NCBI GenBank assembly: GCA_002707785.1
Contig: PANW01000065.1
Location: 2,288 to 63,332 of the forward strand
Reading direction: 5' to 3'
DNA from: Cellvibrionaceae bacterium
GTDB lineage: Bacteria > Pseudomonadota > Gammaproteobacteria > Pseudomonadales > Cellvibrionaceae
DNA length: 61,045 nt
Shown: piece after piece, positions 35,446-43,167 of the stretch
Layout: every line of letters begins with the position of its first letter
How positions within the stretch are numbered: the stretch's first letter is position 1
The notes under the pieces: generated by a model
Database searches by the model: none
Told to the model about the DNA's origin: nothing
The model's input: the letters and a program-made list of their open reading frames with translations, nothing else
Translations under genes and position numbers: made by a program

Positions 35446-35879
35446 CTTTTTATTCGTAACTTTACCGTAAACGTCTCGTGTTCCTGTTGCACGGCCCCGA
35501 ACTTTTCATAGGTGCAGTGCAGTTCAGTTCGTAGTCTTGTTCGGAATGAGTCAAACTCTGTTCCAGCATCGTGTTCAATTGTGCCGAAAAGTCCAGTACA
35601 CGGATCCCAGCAAACATCTCGTGACGAAAATAAAGATCGTCGGGGAGTGCACGAGGTAGCGTTTGATTCGCTGCCCTTGGGCGTTGTAGATCGATGCGTA
35701 AATGGATGTCATGAAGCCAGTATAGGACATTTGGCACGTGAGAGAAGAGGTATGAAGTGTATCTTCAATCGTCTTATAGACGCTGGGTAATGGGTCACTG
35801 GAGATGAGAATTTCCGCAGTTCAAAGGGTAGAATTACTTCGTAATGATTGGTCTTCAGGCCGGTCAATGGTAGATTCAA
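35442..35879 (-). pseudogene. Decayed gene of about 145 codons, three frame breaks
   Basis: Reading the minus strand across frames gives a continuous protein-like sequence: LPLTGLKTNHYEVILPFELR, then YKTIEDTLHTSSL and YTGFMTSIYASIYNAQGQR, then DDLYFRHEMFAGIRVLDFSA and THSEQDYELNC, then TYEKFGAVQQEHETFTVKLR. The joins need one extra C near 35,780, one extra C near 35,650, and removal of a 5-bp tandem duplication (TGCAC) near 35,520. Two breaks are in C runs, one is a duplication, so the 5-bp one is not a typical base-calling error. I do not recognise the protein. The stop overlaps the stop of paralogue 2. Confidence 0.6.
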
Positions 35880-35929
35880 GTAGCGTCTGAAACTGCAACT
35901 ATTTAGTGGAACATATCAAGAGCCCATTC

Positions 35930-37765
35930 ATGCATTCTAACGACCTTTATCGTCAACAGTTTATTCAGCAGCTGCAGCAGTGTCAGCAAGCCTGTCAGTT
36001 TATTGAGAGAGGCCAAGCCGAGACCCCTTTGGCTGATCTATTTCAAAGGCTTGAAACGGATCTAGACCAAGCGCCATTTACCGTTACGCTTTTGGCGTTG
36101 ACCCCTGCAGCCAGAGCCGCAGCGCTAAAGTGGTTGTATGGTCAGGACTTCGCGGTCTTTTCCCTCGAGGTCTCCGATCAAATAGGGTTGCTGGAAGTAC
36201 AGTTGAAAGACAAGGGCTATAGCTTTGAAAAAAGTACCGGCGAGCGAGTGGAGTTTGGAGCGTGGAATGAATTGATTGAAGCGATCAATAGCGAGGGCCT
36301 GCTAAATGCGACGCTGAAACCCGATCTGCGAATGGATACGCAAGCTGATAAGGGGCTAAAAAGTTTGAGAGTCCTGATCCCCGAAAGTTCGCGGTCTATA
36401 CAGCATTCTCCGGCACTACTGACCAAAATTCTGCGTGAATCTAATGTGTTGGTGGTAGCCGCCCCTATGCATCATCAGCTGGATGAAAGCGATCAACAAG
36501 TGATCGGAGATCTTTTAGAGGACATGCAGGCTTTCTGGCCGTTACTGCAGGTCGATGAATTGGTGGATGACATCAACCCGCCGGAGCGAGGTTGGTGGCA
36601 GCTTGGACAGGCAACAGTTAATCTTGAACCCCAGCTGCTGACTACCCACGTGGAAGCTAGCCTACCTGACTTATTAACTCATCGAGACAATGCTACTCGG
36701 CAAGCGTTAAGCCTGTTATTGGCGGCCAAGCGCTCCGCGGCGGCGGTCGATGCCTTGATCGAGCGTTATGAGCAGCAATTGCGACAGTTCAGTAGTCGTA
36801 AGAAGCGCGAAGCGCGAAAGCAAGAGTCGTCACAGCCGCTATCGACTAGTAGCAATCCAGTGCTGCCCTTGCGCACGGTGATTATTGAGCAATTTGCTGA
36901 ACTTCCCAAGTTGCTGCAGGCGGCGACGCGCAAGAGAGAATTGCTCACCGCTACCGCGAACATCGATCTCCAGCAACACATTGATACGCTAGCTGCCACC
37001 GATGTTGAAAAGGTAGAGGGCTATCAGCATTACCAACTGTCCTTAGGAGGTGGTTATAAGTCCGATCTCATTAGTTTTTTGCAGGCCACTTTGCGCAGTG
37101 GATTGCAGCAGGATATGGCATTGGTGCAGCGGTCGCTTGAGGGAGCCGCTGAGCACATCCGTTCAGAGACTGAAAACCTGTTTGGTACCGCGTTGACGTT
37201 GAGTTCTTGGCAATTCGATCAACGCCAATTACAAGATGAGCTCTATGAGGCCCTCGGTGTAGAAATGCGCTATCAGGGTGAGATGCCTAAACAGAGCTTT
37301 TTCAATCGCCTAGGACGCGGTCGTCAAGCCATGATGGGGCTGATGTTGGCCGGCATGGTGATGGGGTCCTTGGTGCCCGAGTGGCGACAGCTGCTCATGA
37401 TGTTGGGATTACCGCTGTTTTTGGGAGGCGTGCTCTATTCGTATATCAGTATGCCGAAAGAAGAGTTCGCTCGAATGGAAAAGGAACTGACCAAAATTCG
37501 CGATGAGGTTCTAACCGTCGCTCGCCGTCAATTGGCAGACAGCAACCGTCACCAACAATCACAGCTTAACGATGCGTTAGAGCGCCTGAAAAAACAGTGG
37601 CTACAGCAACTCGACGATCAATCAAAGCACTGGCAAGAGCAGCAGCACCAACAACGACAACAGCATGAGTACAAAGCCCGCGAGAGACTTCAGGCCATCG
37701 AACAGCAGATGGCAGACTGGAAGCGCTGGCAGCAACCTATCGAACAACAAGGAAAAAAAAATTGA
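35930..37765 (+). CDS. Dynamin-like membrane protein without GTPase motifs
   Basis: A 611-residue protein with the layout of bacterial dynamin-like proteins: a Gln-rich helical start, an alpha/beta domain (about residues 45-220), long helical stalk segments (about 260-450), a hydrophobic hairpin near residues 470-510 (MMGLMLAGMVMGSLVP and MLGLPLFLGGVLYSY), and a Gln-rich coiled coil to the end. Where a P-loop would be the sequence is LALTPAARAAALKWLYG, with no GKS/T; DxPG is replaced by LIPESS and no N/TKxD is seen. GTP binding is therefore unlikely. The family assignment is my inference from layout. No clear promoter copy precedes it. Confidence 0.5.
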   Translation: MHSNDLYRQQFIQQLQQCQQACQFIERGQAETPLADLFQRLETDLDQAPFTVTLLALTPAARAAALKWLYGQDFAVFSLEVSDQIGLLEVQLKDKGYSFEKSTGERVEFGAWNELIEAINSEGLLNATLKPDLRMDTQADKGLKSLRVLIPESSRSIQHSPALLTKILRESNVLVVAAPMHHQLDESDQQVIGDLLEDMQAFWPLLQVDELVDDINPPERGWWQLGQATVNLEPQLLTTHVEASLPDLLTHRDNATRQALSLLLAAKRSAAAVDALIERYEQQLRQFSSRKKREARKQESSQPLSTSSNPVLPLRTVIIEQFAELPKLLQAATRKRELLTATANIDLQQHIDTLAATDVEKVEGYQHYQLSLGGGYKSDLISFLQATLRSGLQQDMALVQRSLEGAAEHIRSETENLFGTALTLSSWQFDQRQLQDELYEALGVEMRYQGEMPKQSFFNRLGRGRQAMMGLMLAGMVMGSLVPEWRQLLMMLGLPLFLGGVLYSYISMPKEEFARMEKELTKIRDEVLTVARRQLADSNRHQQSQLNDALERLKKQWLQQLDDQSKHWQEQQHQQRQQHEYKARERLQAIEQQMADWKRWQQPIEQQGKKN

Positions 37766-37851
37766 ATGAGCTGGCGTCTAATGTGCGCAGCCAGTTAGCT
37801 TAGATTTGAATTCAAAACCCTTGCTGCAGTGCGACAATCTAACCGACAGTA

Positions 37852-39021
37852 TTAGTGCTCGGGGGTAATGAGCATAGTGCGAGTGGCGACGGCACTTTCG
37901 GTGTTTGGTGGCAGCTGTTCCAGCGCCAGCAACAGGCGATTGAGTGATTGGTAGGGGCCTAATTGGTGCGAGGTAAATAGGCCTGCCAGATGGCTTTGAT
38001 CGAGTGTCATTTCGGTCCATATAGCGATGTAAACATCCGAGGTAATACTGTCTGGAGCGATCAGACCTGACTCAAAAACCCCATCGCCTTCAGGTATCTG
38101 CAGCGAGCCTGGGTCGCTGATCGCAATGTCTTCACGAATCACGTCAAAGCTTCCGTCCTGATAGATACCGATCAAATGTAAGTAGCCGGAGCGGGAGCTT
38201 GCGATATGCCAGCGATATTCTGTCTGCGGTGCTAGTTGTAATTGTGCATCCAGCGGAAAGCCTTGGTCGTCTAACGCGTTAAGACGCAAGCCGCCCTGCG
38301 CTAAAGCGGACCATTTAACCACATAGCTGAGCTGTTCTGGACCGACCTCGATCAAACTGTCGCCAACCATAATCTGCCAGTGTGCTCCTTGCTGATTGAT
38401 ACTGATATCAAGCTGCGCGTCCTGTTTGCCATCGAGGGATTCAACCTGTCGTCGCGTGGCGATGAGTAGATCGCTGTCTATCAAGCTGCGAGAGCCATTG
38501 AGCAACAAACGACGGGGATTGAAGCCTAGCTGCCCGACAATGCGCTCAGCAAATTGGTTGGCTATGGGGCGGCCATCATAGCGCAGCGCTAAATGAATTT
38601 GACCACTGGGATCTTGACGATCGAGGCAATCCAATCTGACATGGTCCAATTTGGCGTTCGTATTCGATTCAATGTGTTCTTGCCAATTGCGATTGACGCT
38701 CACATCGGTTTTGTGAATGTTGCCGGTGGATTGGCTGTTGATCTGTACAGAAATTTGTTCCGCGATGTCGCGATAGGCGTGTTGTTTCGCTTGAGCTAGG
38801 TTATCGGCGCTGCCTAAACCGAGATAAAAACCTCGCGGTTGTGGATCTGTAATTGTTAAGCAAGGTGATAAGTAGTTTACCGCAGCTCGCGTGTTCTCTG
38901 AGACACTCGGGATACTAGCGGAGCCCGCGTTATGGGTGCTCATGTCGGTGGCGGTAGGAGCGGTAATGCAGCCGCCGAGAGCGACTGCCACGACCAGTAT
39001 TGAAAGATATCTCAATAGCAC
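37852..39021 (-). CDS. LPP20/DUF4384-like lipoprotein
   Basis: A 389-residue lipoprotein with lipobox LGGC (Cys18). An LPP20-like N-terminal domain follows (PRGFYLGLGSADNLAQAKQ, AYRDIAEQISVQINS at about residues 62-100). The C-terminal part (about 260-380) resembles DUF4384: YRWHIASSRSGYLHLIGIYQDGSFDVI and VYIAIWTEM. DUF4384 domains often occur with kinases or caspase-like proteins in envelope signalling. GTG 39021 has AAGGAAG four bases upstream and the gap to the coiled-coil gene is nine bases, so they are one operon. Confidence 0.72.
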   Translation of the reverse strand: MLLRYLSILVVAVALGGCITAPTATDMSTHNAGSASIPSVSENTRAAVNYLSPCLTITDPQPRGFYLGLGSADNLAQAKQHAYRDIAEQISVQINSQSTGNIHKTDVSVNRNWQEHIESNTNAKLDHVRLDCLDRQDPSGQIHLALRYDGRPIANQFAERIVGQLGFNPRRLLLNGSRSLIDSDLLIATRRQVESLDGKQDAQLDISINQQGAHWQIMVGDSLIEVGPEQLSYVVKWSALAQGGLRLNALDDQGFPLDAQLQLAPQTEYRWHIASSRSGYLHLIGIYQDGSFDVIREDIAISDPGSLQIPEGDGVFESGLIAPDSITSDVYIAIWTEMTLDQSHLAGLFTSHQLGPYQSLNRLLLALEQLPPNTESAVATRTMLITPEH

Positions 39022-39030
39022 TCGACTTCC

Positions 39031-40953
39031 TTAGCTAATACGTTCGGCGCGAGCGGCGGCGCTCTCGGCTCTATCGGCACTGTGTTCGGCAGATTGTGCT
39101 GAACTGCCAGCATCGGACACTGTTACTTCTAAAGAGGCTTTGAGGCTGAAGATATCGTCTCGGCTTTGTTCCGTTTGCTGCTGGCACTGTTGCACTTTCT
39201 GTTCGCCGTCATTGCAGTTTTGTTCCAAGGTGTTGATGTTATCGAGACGCGCTTGGGCGTCGCGCTCCAGAGTGCAGATGTTGCCGTGCATATCCACCGA
39301 CCAAGTATTGAGTTGCTGTACACCTTCTGCGTGAGTTTGTGACGAGCCGAGCAGCAACTCTTGTTTGGCGATGATGCTTTGCGCGTTCTGAAGCAGGCTT
39401 TCTAATTGGGCGATGATATTCTGTGCCTTGGCCAATGCCGCTGAAGTGGCAGACTCCGCAGTTTCAGCTTGCACTGAGGATCGATTGGCATCGCTGGCAG
39501 AGGTCGCTGCCATCTTCGCGCTTTGGACAGCATCGGAGGCGGAACCGCTGGTTTGTTGGGCCAAGGTTTCAGCGCTGGCGGCAGCACCTTTCGCTTGTCC
39601 GGCGGCGCTCTGTGCCTGCCCTGATGCACCCTCTGCGGTACTGGCAGCCGAGGTCGCTTGAGTCTGTGCACTGGACGCCGTGTTGGCAGCAGATGATGCC
39701 TGCGAGGCATTAGCTTGCGCCTCACTGGAGGCGCTGTTGGCGTCGCTGGCCATTGCTTGGGCGGCGTTTGCTGCTTGAGCGGCTTGGCCCGCTTCTGAGT
39801 AAGCTTGGTTCGAAGCCTGCTGCGCCTGAGCTGCCATACCCAATGCTTTACCGGAGGCCAGCGCGGCATCGGCGTATTCATCCTGCGCTTGATCGGCGGC
39901 GCGAGTGGCTTCGGTTAATTCATCTTGAGTTTTATGGGCGGCTTGATCGGCTTCAGCTTGAGCCTGTAGGGTTGCTTTCAGTGCTGCTTCGGATTGTTCC
40001 TGTGCTTGCTTGGCGGCGGTTTCAGCGGCTTCGGCTTCATCTAATGATTGTTCCGCTTGTTGTTCGACATCTTTGGTTTTTCGGGCGGCAATTTCCGCGT
40101 CAGCTTCGGCCGTTTGTGCGCGTTGAGCCGCGCTGTTGGAGCTGTTGGCTGAGTCACTGGATTGCTGCGCAGCGCTGCGCGATTCGGTGGCAGAATTTGA
40201 CGCTTGCCCTGAGGCCGACTGTGCCTCGTGGGCTGAGTTTGCTGCGCTGTATTGAGCCTGTGTGGCTTCTGAAGCTGCGCCGGCAGCGTAGCCTGCGGAG
40301 CTGCCCGCATCGTGAGCTTGATTGGCCGCTTGGATGGCTGATTCATTACTGTTGCTGGCTAGGGCGGACGCCTCTTGAGCCGATTGATTGGCACTGCGGG
40401 CTTCGTTTTGGGCATCGTCTGATGCTTGGCTCGCCGCACGGGCTTCAGTTTGAGCTTCGCTGGCTGCATTGTCGGCCTCTCGCGATGCCTGCCGGGCATC
40501 ACCCGCTTCGCTATCGGCGAGTTCGGAGGCGCGTGTTGCCTGTTCGGCTTGACGTTGCGCCTCGGCGGCAGCCTGTGCAGCTTGGCCGGCTTGCTGTTGG
40601 GCATCCTGTTGTGAGGTGCTAGATTGAGTCGCGTTAGCTCGAGATTCACTCGCTGAATCGACGGCTTGTTGTGCACCCTGCGCAGCTTGAGTCATGGCTT
40701 CGGTAGCACTGGCGGCTTGTTGTTGGGCAGTTTGCAAAGCTTCTTGGCTAGCTTGAGCTTGCTGTTGCGCTAGCTCCATGGCACTCAGGCTCGCTTGGGC
40801 TTGTTGTTGCGCGACACTGGCTTCCCCCTCCGCCATTTGTTTATCGGCTTGTGCCTGCTGCGCCTGCTGTTGGGCTTTTTCAGCCTCGGCTCGAACGGCA
40901 GCTAGCTGTTGCTCCAGTTGCGACCGAGAGCTGTCAAATTCCTTGGAAGGCAT
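39031..40953 (-). CDS. 640-residue Ala/Gln/Ser-rich coiled-coil protein
   Basis: The protein is almost entirely low-complexity helix: repeats of A-x-x-A-x-x-A with Q, S and E (for example QAAQAAAEAQRQAEQATRAS), without a signal peptide or membrane segment. Only the C-terminal 110 residues are different (VDMHGNICTLERDAQARLD, with four Cys). A long single or double coil of about 500 residues is expected. Such proteins can be scaffolds or rulers. The antisense strand is open over long stretches only because of the biased composition. ATG 40953 has AAGGAC upstream; the promoter-like element is at 41099-41125. Confidence 0.75.
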   Translation of the reverse strand: MPSKEFDSSRSQLEQQLAAVRAEAEKAQQQAQQAQADKQMAEGEASVAQQQAQASLSAMELAQQQAQASQEALQTAQQQAASATEAMTQAAQGAQQAVDSASESRANATQSSTSQQDAQQQAGQAAQAAAEAQRQAEQATRASELADSEAGDARQASREADNAASEAQTEARAASQASDDAQNEARSANQSAQEASALASNSNESAIQAANQAHDAGSSAGYAAGAASEATQAQYSAANSAHEAQSASGQASNSATESRSAAQQSSDSANSSNSAAQRAQTAEADAEIAARKTKDVEQQAEQSLDEAEAAETAAKQAQEQSEAALKATLQAQAEADQAAHKTQDELTEATRAADQAQDEYADAALASGKALGMAAQAQQASNQAYSEAGQAAQAANAAQAMASDANSASSEAQANASQASSAANTASSAQTQATSAASTAEGASGQAQSAAGQAKGAAASAETLAQQTSGSASDAVQSAKMAATSASDANRSSVQAETAESATSAALAKAQNIIAQLESLLQNAQSIIAKQELLLGSSQTHAEGVQQLNTWSVDMHGNICTLERDAQARLDNINTLEQNCNDGEQKVQQCQQQTEQSRDDIFSLKASLEVTVSDAGSSAQSAEHSADRAESAAARAERIS

Positions 40954-41098
40954 AGCAATGTCCTTGTGGTCCGCTTGTGACCCTGTTCGTGATTAGTGTT
41001 TAGCGCCCGTTTTTAGAGGCAGGCTTTTGAGTGTATCGATTCTTTTTTATAGCAGCCGAGGATTCAACCCGTATGAACGTGTTGGCTTACAGAAATAC

Positions 41099-41125
41099 TA
41101 GAGGGACAGCGGCTAAAAAACCAAC
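41099..41125 (-). promoter_or_regulatory. Shared TGTCC-type promoter-like element (coiled-coil/DUF4384 unit)
   Basis: TGTCCCTCTA at 41099-41108 on the minus strand with GTT 17 bases upstream (41123-41125). It points toward the gene starting at 40953, 146 bp away. The GTT lies inside the terminator of the preceding anti-sigma gene. Confidence 0.5.
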
Positions 41126-41155
41126 CGATAAAAATGCGTCTGGTCAGTTGGTTTT
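41115..41155 (-). terminator. Terminator of the sigma/anti-sigma operon
   Basis: AAAACCAAC and GTTGGTTTT (9 bp) enclose a 21-base loop and, read on the minus strand, run into six T. It is 12 bases after the anti-sigma stop. The large loop lowers its expected strength. Confidence 0.6.
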
Positions 41156-41166
41156 CTCTGATGCTT

Positions 41167-42084
41167 CTACTCCGTAATCCAAGTTGTCAGATTGCCACAG
41201 AGATCCTGTTTGACGAGTAACCACGGTGCAGCAGTCTCTAACTCTGCCTTGAGTGCTGAATCAGGTTGCCACCCTGGTGCATCTAGACACTTGAGATAAG
41301 CACCCGCTAATGAGGCTCCCAGCGCAATCAATTCTGGATGTTGGAGGGCTGGGGCTTGTTCTTCAGTGACTGGCGGAGCGATATTAGAATGTTGCTGCTG
41401 AGAGATGTCTAGTTGCATCCACGCTTGAGCGAAACCTTGGCGCAGATGCAGTTCGACTGCAGCTCGGCTGATCAACGGAGTTTCTGAAGTAAGTGGAGAG
41501 ACTTCATCACGGTTGGCATAGGTTGGGTTAGGTTCGGTCATCGGTGCAGTTTGGCGCGGCGGTGGGGCAGGGCGTTGATGGGGCTTCTGCAATGGCTTCG
41601 GCAGCGGCTCTAGGCCCGATGATTGGTTGTTGGCGGTTACTGCAGCTTCCTGCGACTGCGCAGGTCGATCTGCTGATGAGGATGGAGCTGGGCCGGTTGT
41701 TAACAGGGCGGGCGTAAGAATCGCAATCGCAAAAACTCCAGCGGTGGCAGAACCCACATAGGTTAGTCGAGAAGGTGTTAGCCATTGGCTAACACGCTGC
41801 CATAGATTGGGTTTTGCTTCACCCGTCTCGCTCTTGATTATTGTTTCGCGGCTTTCAATCAAACCCATCCAATGCGCAAACAGTTGTTCATCATGGTTTA
41901 GGTATTGATAGATCTGTTGTTTGCATTCGAACGCTAGGCGATCATCCAGCAGTAAGCCGAGTTCTTCCAAGCTCGGTACTGGTCCCTCAATATTCGTCTC
42001 GTCGCGGCTGGCCAATAGGGCGAGTCTGGCTTGTAACTGCTGCGTTGTAGAGGGAGGGCGTTCTGAGTGTGTATTAACGGCCAT
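41167..42084 (-). CDS. Membrane-bound anti-sigma-like protein
   Basis: A 305-residue protein in the position of an anti-sigma factor. Residues 20-75 contain PSLEELGLLLDDRLAFECKQ and YLNHDEQLFAHWMGL, which resembles the helical cytoplasmic anti-sigma fold without its zinc ligands. A single membrane helix follows at about 110-135 (VGSATAGVFAIAILTPALL), then a Pro/Ser/Gln-rich periplasmic linker and a C-terminal domain. It overlaps the sigma gene by 11 bases (or more if GTG 42090 is used). Anti-sigma function is inferred from topology and operon position. Confidence 0.65.
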   Translation of the reverse strand: MAVNTHSERPPSTTQQLQARLALLASRDETNIEGPVPSLEELGLLLDDRLAFECKQQIYQYLNHDEQLFAHWMGLIESRETIIKSETGEAKPNLWQRVSQWLTPSRLTYVGSATAGVFAIAILTPALLTTGPAPSSSADRPAQSQEAAVTANNQSSGLEPLPKPLQKPHQRPAPPPRQTAPMTEPNPTYANRDEVSPLTSETPLISRAAVELHLRQGFAQAWMQLDISQQQHSNIAPPVTEEQAPALQHPELIALGASLAGAYLKCLDAPGWQPDSALKAELETAAPWLLVKQDLCGNLTTWITE

Positions 42085-43003
42085 GATCACTCAACTCCTC
42101 AATGGCCAAAGCGTCAAAATGAATATTGGCCTGCCGCAAGGCCTCTGCAATACGTTGATGAATGCCTTTGAGTAGCCGACCTGGCTGATAGCTGGGCATA
42201 TTCAGACTTTTAGCCACTAGGTTTAGCTTGAGCCCCTGTTGATAAACCATCTTCAGCAATAGGCGCTCTTGCGGTTCGAGATTCATCTGTTGGCGTAACT
42301 GCGCTAACTGCTCTTGATTCGGCGACGGCATGTTCATACTGGAGTTAGAGGGACAGTTGGCATCGGTGGACGCCTGCTTTGCTGAGTCTTCTGAGAGTAG
42401 ATGTTCAGCTAGCAGCAATAGAGCTTCTTCCCACTCGTGCTGTTGCAATCGGCTTTCAGTACTTTGGTCGCTAATTCCGGGATGACTGCTGTCGGGCGCC
42501 TCAGTGCCGTCGATGCCGCAGTCAAAACACTCGGCAGGAATTTCTCGTGCGCTTGATCCACACCAGGGTAGGCGAGCTTTAATGGTGCGAATGATCGATT
42601 GAACAAAACCCGTATCTCGCCGGTCATTGTAGGTTAGGTTGTCGATGACACTTGCGACAAGTTGTCGTTCTAGGCAAATCATTTTCCATATACGCACCCA
42701 CAGTTCCCCTTCACGCTTGAGCCATTCCGGTGGGCGAGGGCGACCAAAGCGTTGGCGAGAAAATTCTTCGAGAAAATTATGGGTTAAGGTTAGCAAATAG
42801 GTATTTGGCTTGGCGCGGCCGCCATAGTGTTGGCAGGCCGCCCAGTTATCTTCAGACAACCGATGAATTACATGGCTGCTGGCTTCTTCGGCGAGTCCTT
42901 GTTGGGCAAAACGCTTTAGCGCTAAGCGATCGAGTTGTTGCAACCATGCTGGCTCGAATACAAGCGCAGCCCAATCGATCTCTGAGTCGGGTTCTATTGC
43001 CAT
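42074..43003 (-). CDS. ECF-like RNA polymerase sigma factor
   Basis: A 309-residue sigma-70-family protein. A region-2-like segment is at about residues 35-95 (KPNTYLLTLTHNFLEEFSRQ), a region-4 helix-turn-helix at about 245-290 (LEPQERLLLKMVYQQGLKLN, then VAKSLNMPSYQPGRLLKGIH). The long linker between them (over 100 residues, two to four Cys) is unusual for ECF sigma factors. Because a Ser/Thr kinase and a PP2C phosphatase lie in the same cluster, phospho-control as known for ECF43-type sigmas (EcfP-PknT, EcfK-PknS) is possible but unproven. No copy of the shared promoter element is found before this gene. Confidence 0.68.
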   Translation of the reverse strand: MAIEPDSEIDWAALVFEPAWLQQLDRLALKRFAQQGLAEEASSHVIHRLSEDNWAACQHYGGRAKPNTYLLTLTHNFLEEFSRQRFGRPRPPEWLKREGELWVRIWKMICLERQLVASVIDNLTYNDRRDTGFVQSIIRTIKARLPWCGSSAREIPAECFDCGIDGTEAPDSSHPGISDQSTESRLQQHEWEEALLLLAEHLLSEDSAKQASTDANCPSNSSMNMPSPNQEQLAQLRQQMNLEPQERLLLKMVYQQGLKLNLVAKSLNMPSYQPGRLLKGIHQRIAEALRQANIHFDALAIEELSDHGR

Positions 43004-43120
43004 GAAGTATTGATATTCAGTAGAGGTTATTAATAGGGATGGTAACGGGCGATTGGCGCTATGACAAATTCAAGCTGGTGAAAGGCCGTGTGCGGTCGTC
43101 CGCATGGGGTATGCTTGAGT

Positions 43121-43146
43121 GTTGATTGTTGGAGTTTGTCCCTCCA
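43121..43146 (+). promoter_or_regulatory. Shared TGTCC-type promoter-like element (transglutaminase-like gene)
   Basis: TGTCCCTCCA at 43137-43146 with GTT 16 bases upstream at 43121. The start codon at 43168 is 22 bases after the element, which fits a -10-like position with a short leader. Confidence 0.5.
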
Positions 43147-43167
43147 AGTAGATAGTTGAGGGGAGTG

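Noticed and set aside
35512-35790. Plus-strand frame of 92 codons in the gap before the pseudo-dynamin
   Set aside because: The minus strand gives a far more protein-like reading once three indels are corrected; the plus frame has no ribosome-binding site.
39753-40622. A long plus-strand frame (289 codons) opposite the coiled-coil gene
   Set aside because: It arises from the biased Ala/Gln/Ser codons of the minus-strand gene; its translation is Arg/Leu/Trp-rich without protein-like pattern, and no ribosome-binding site precedes it.
42346-42355. Exact TGTCCCTCTA on the minus strand inside the sigma-factor gene
   Set aside because: It lies in coding sequence and has no GTT at 16-17 bases upstream, so it does not have the full element.
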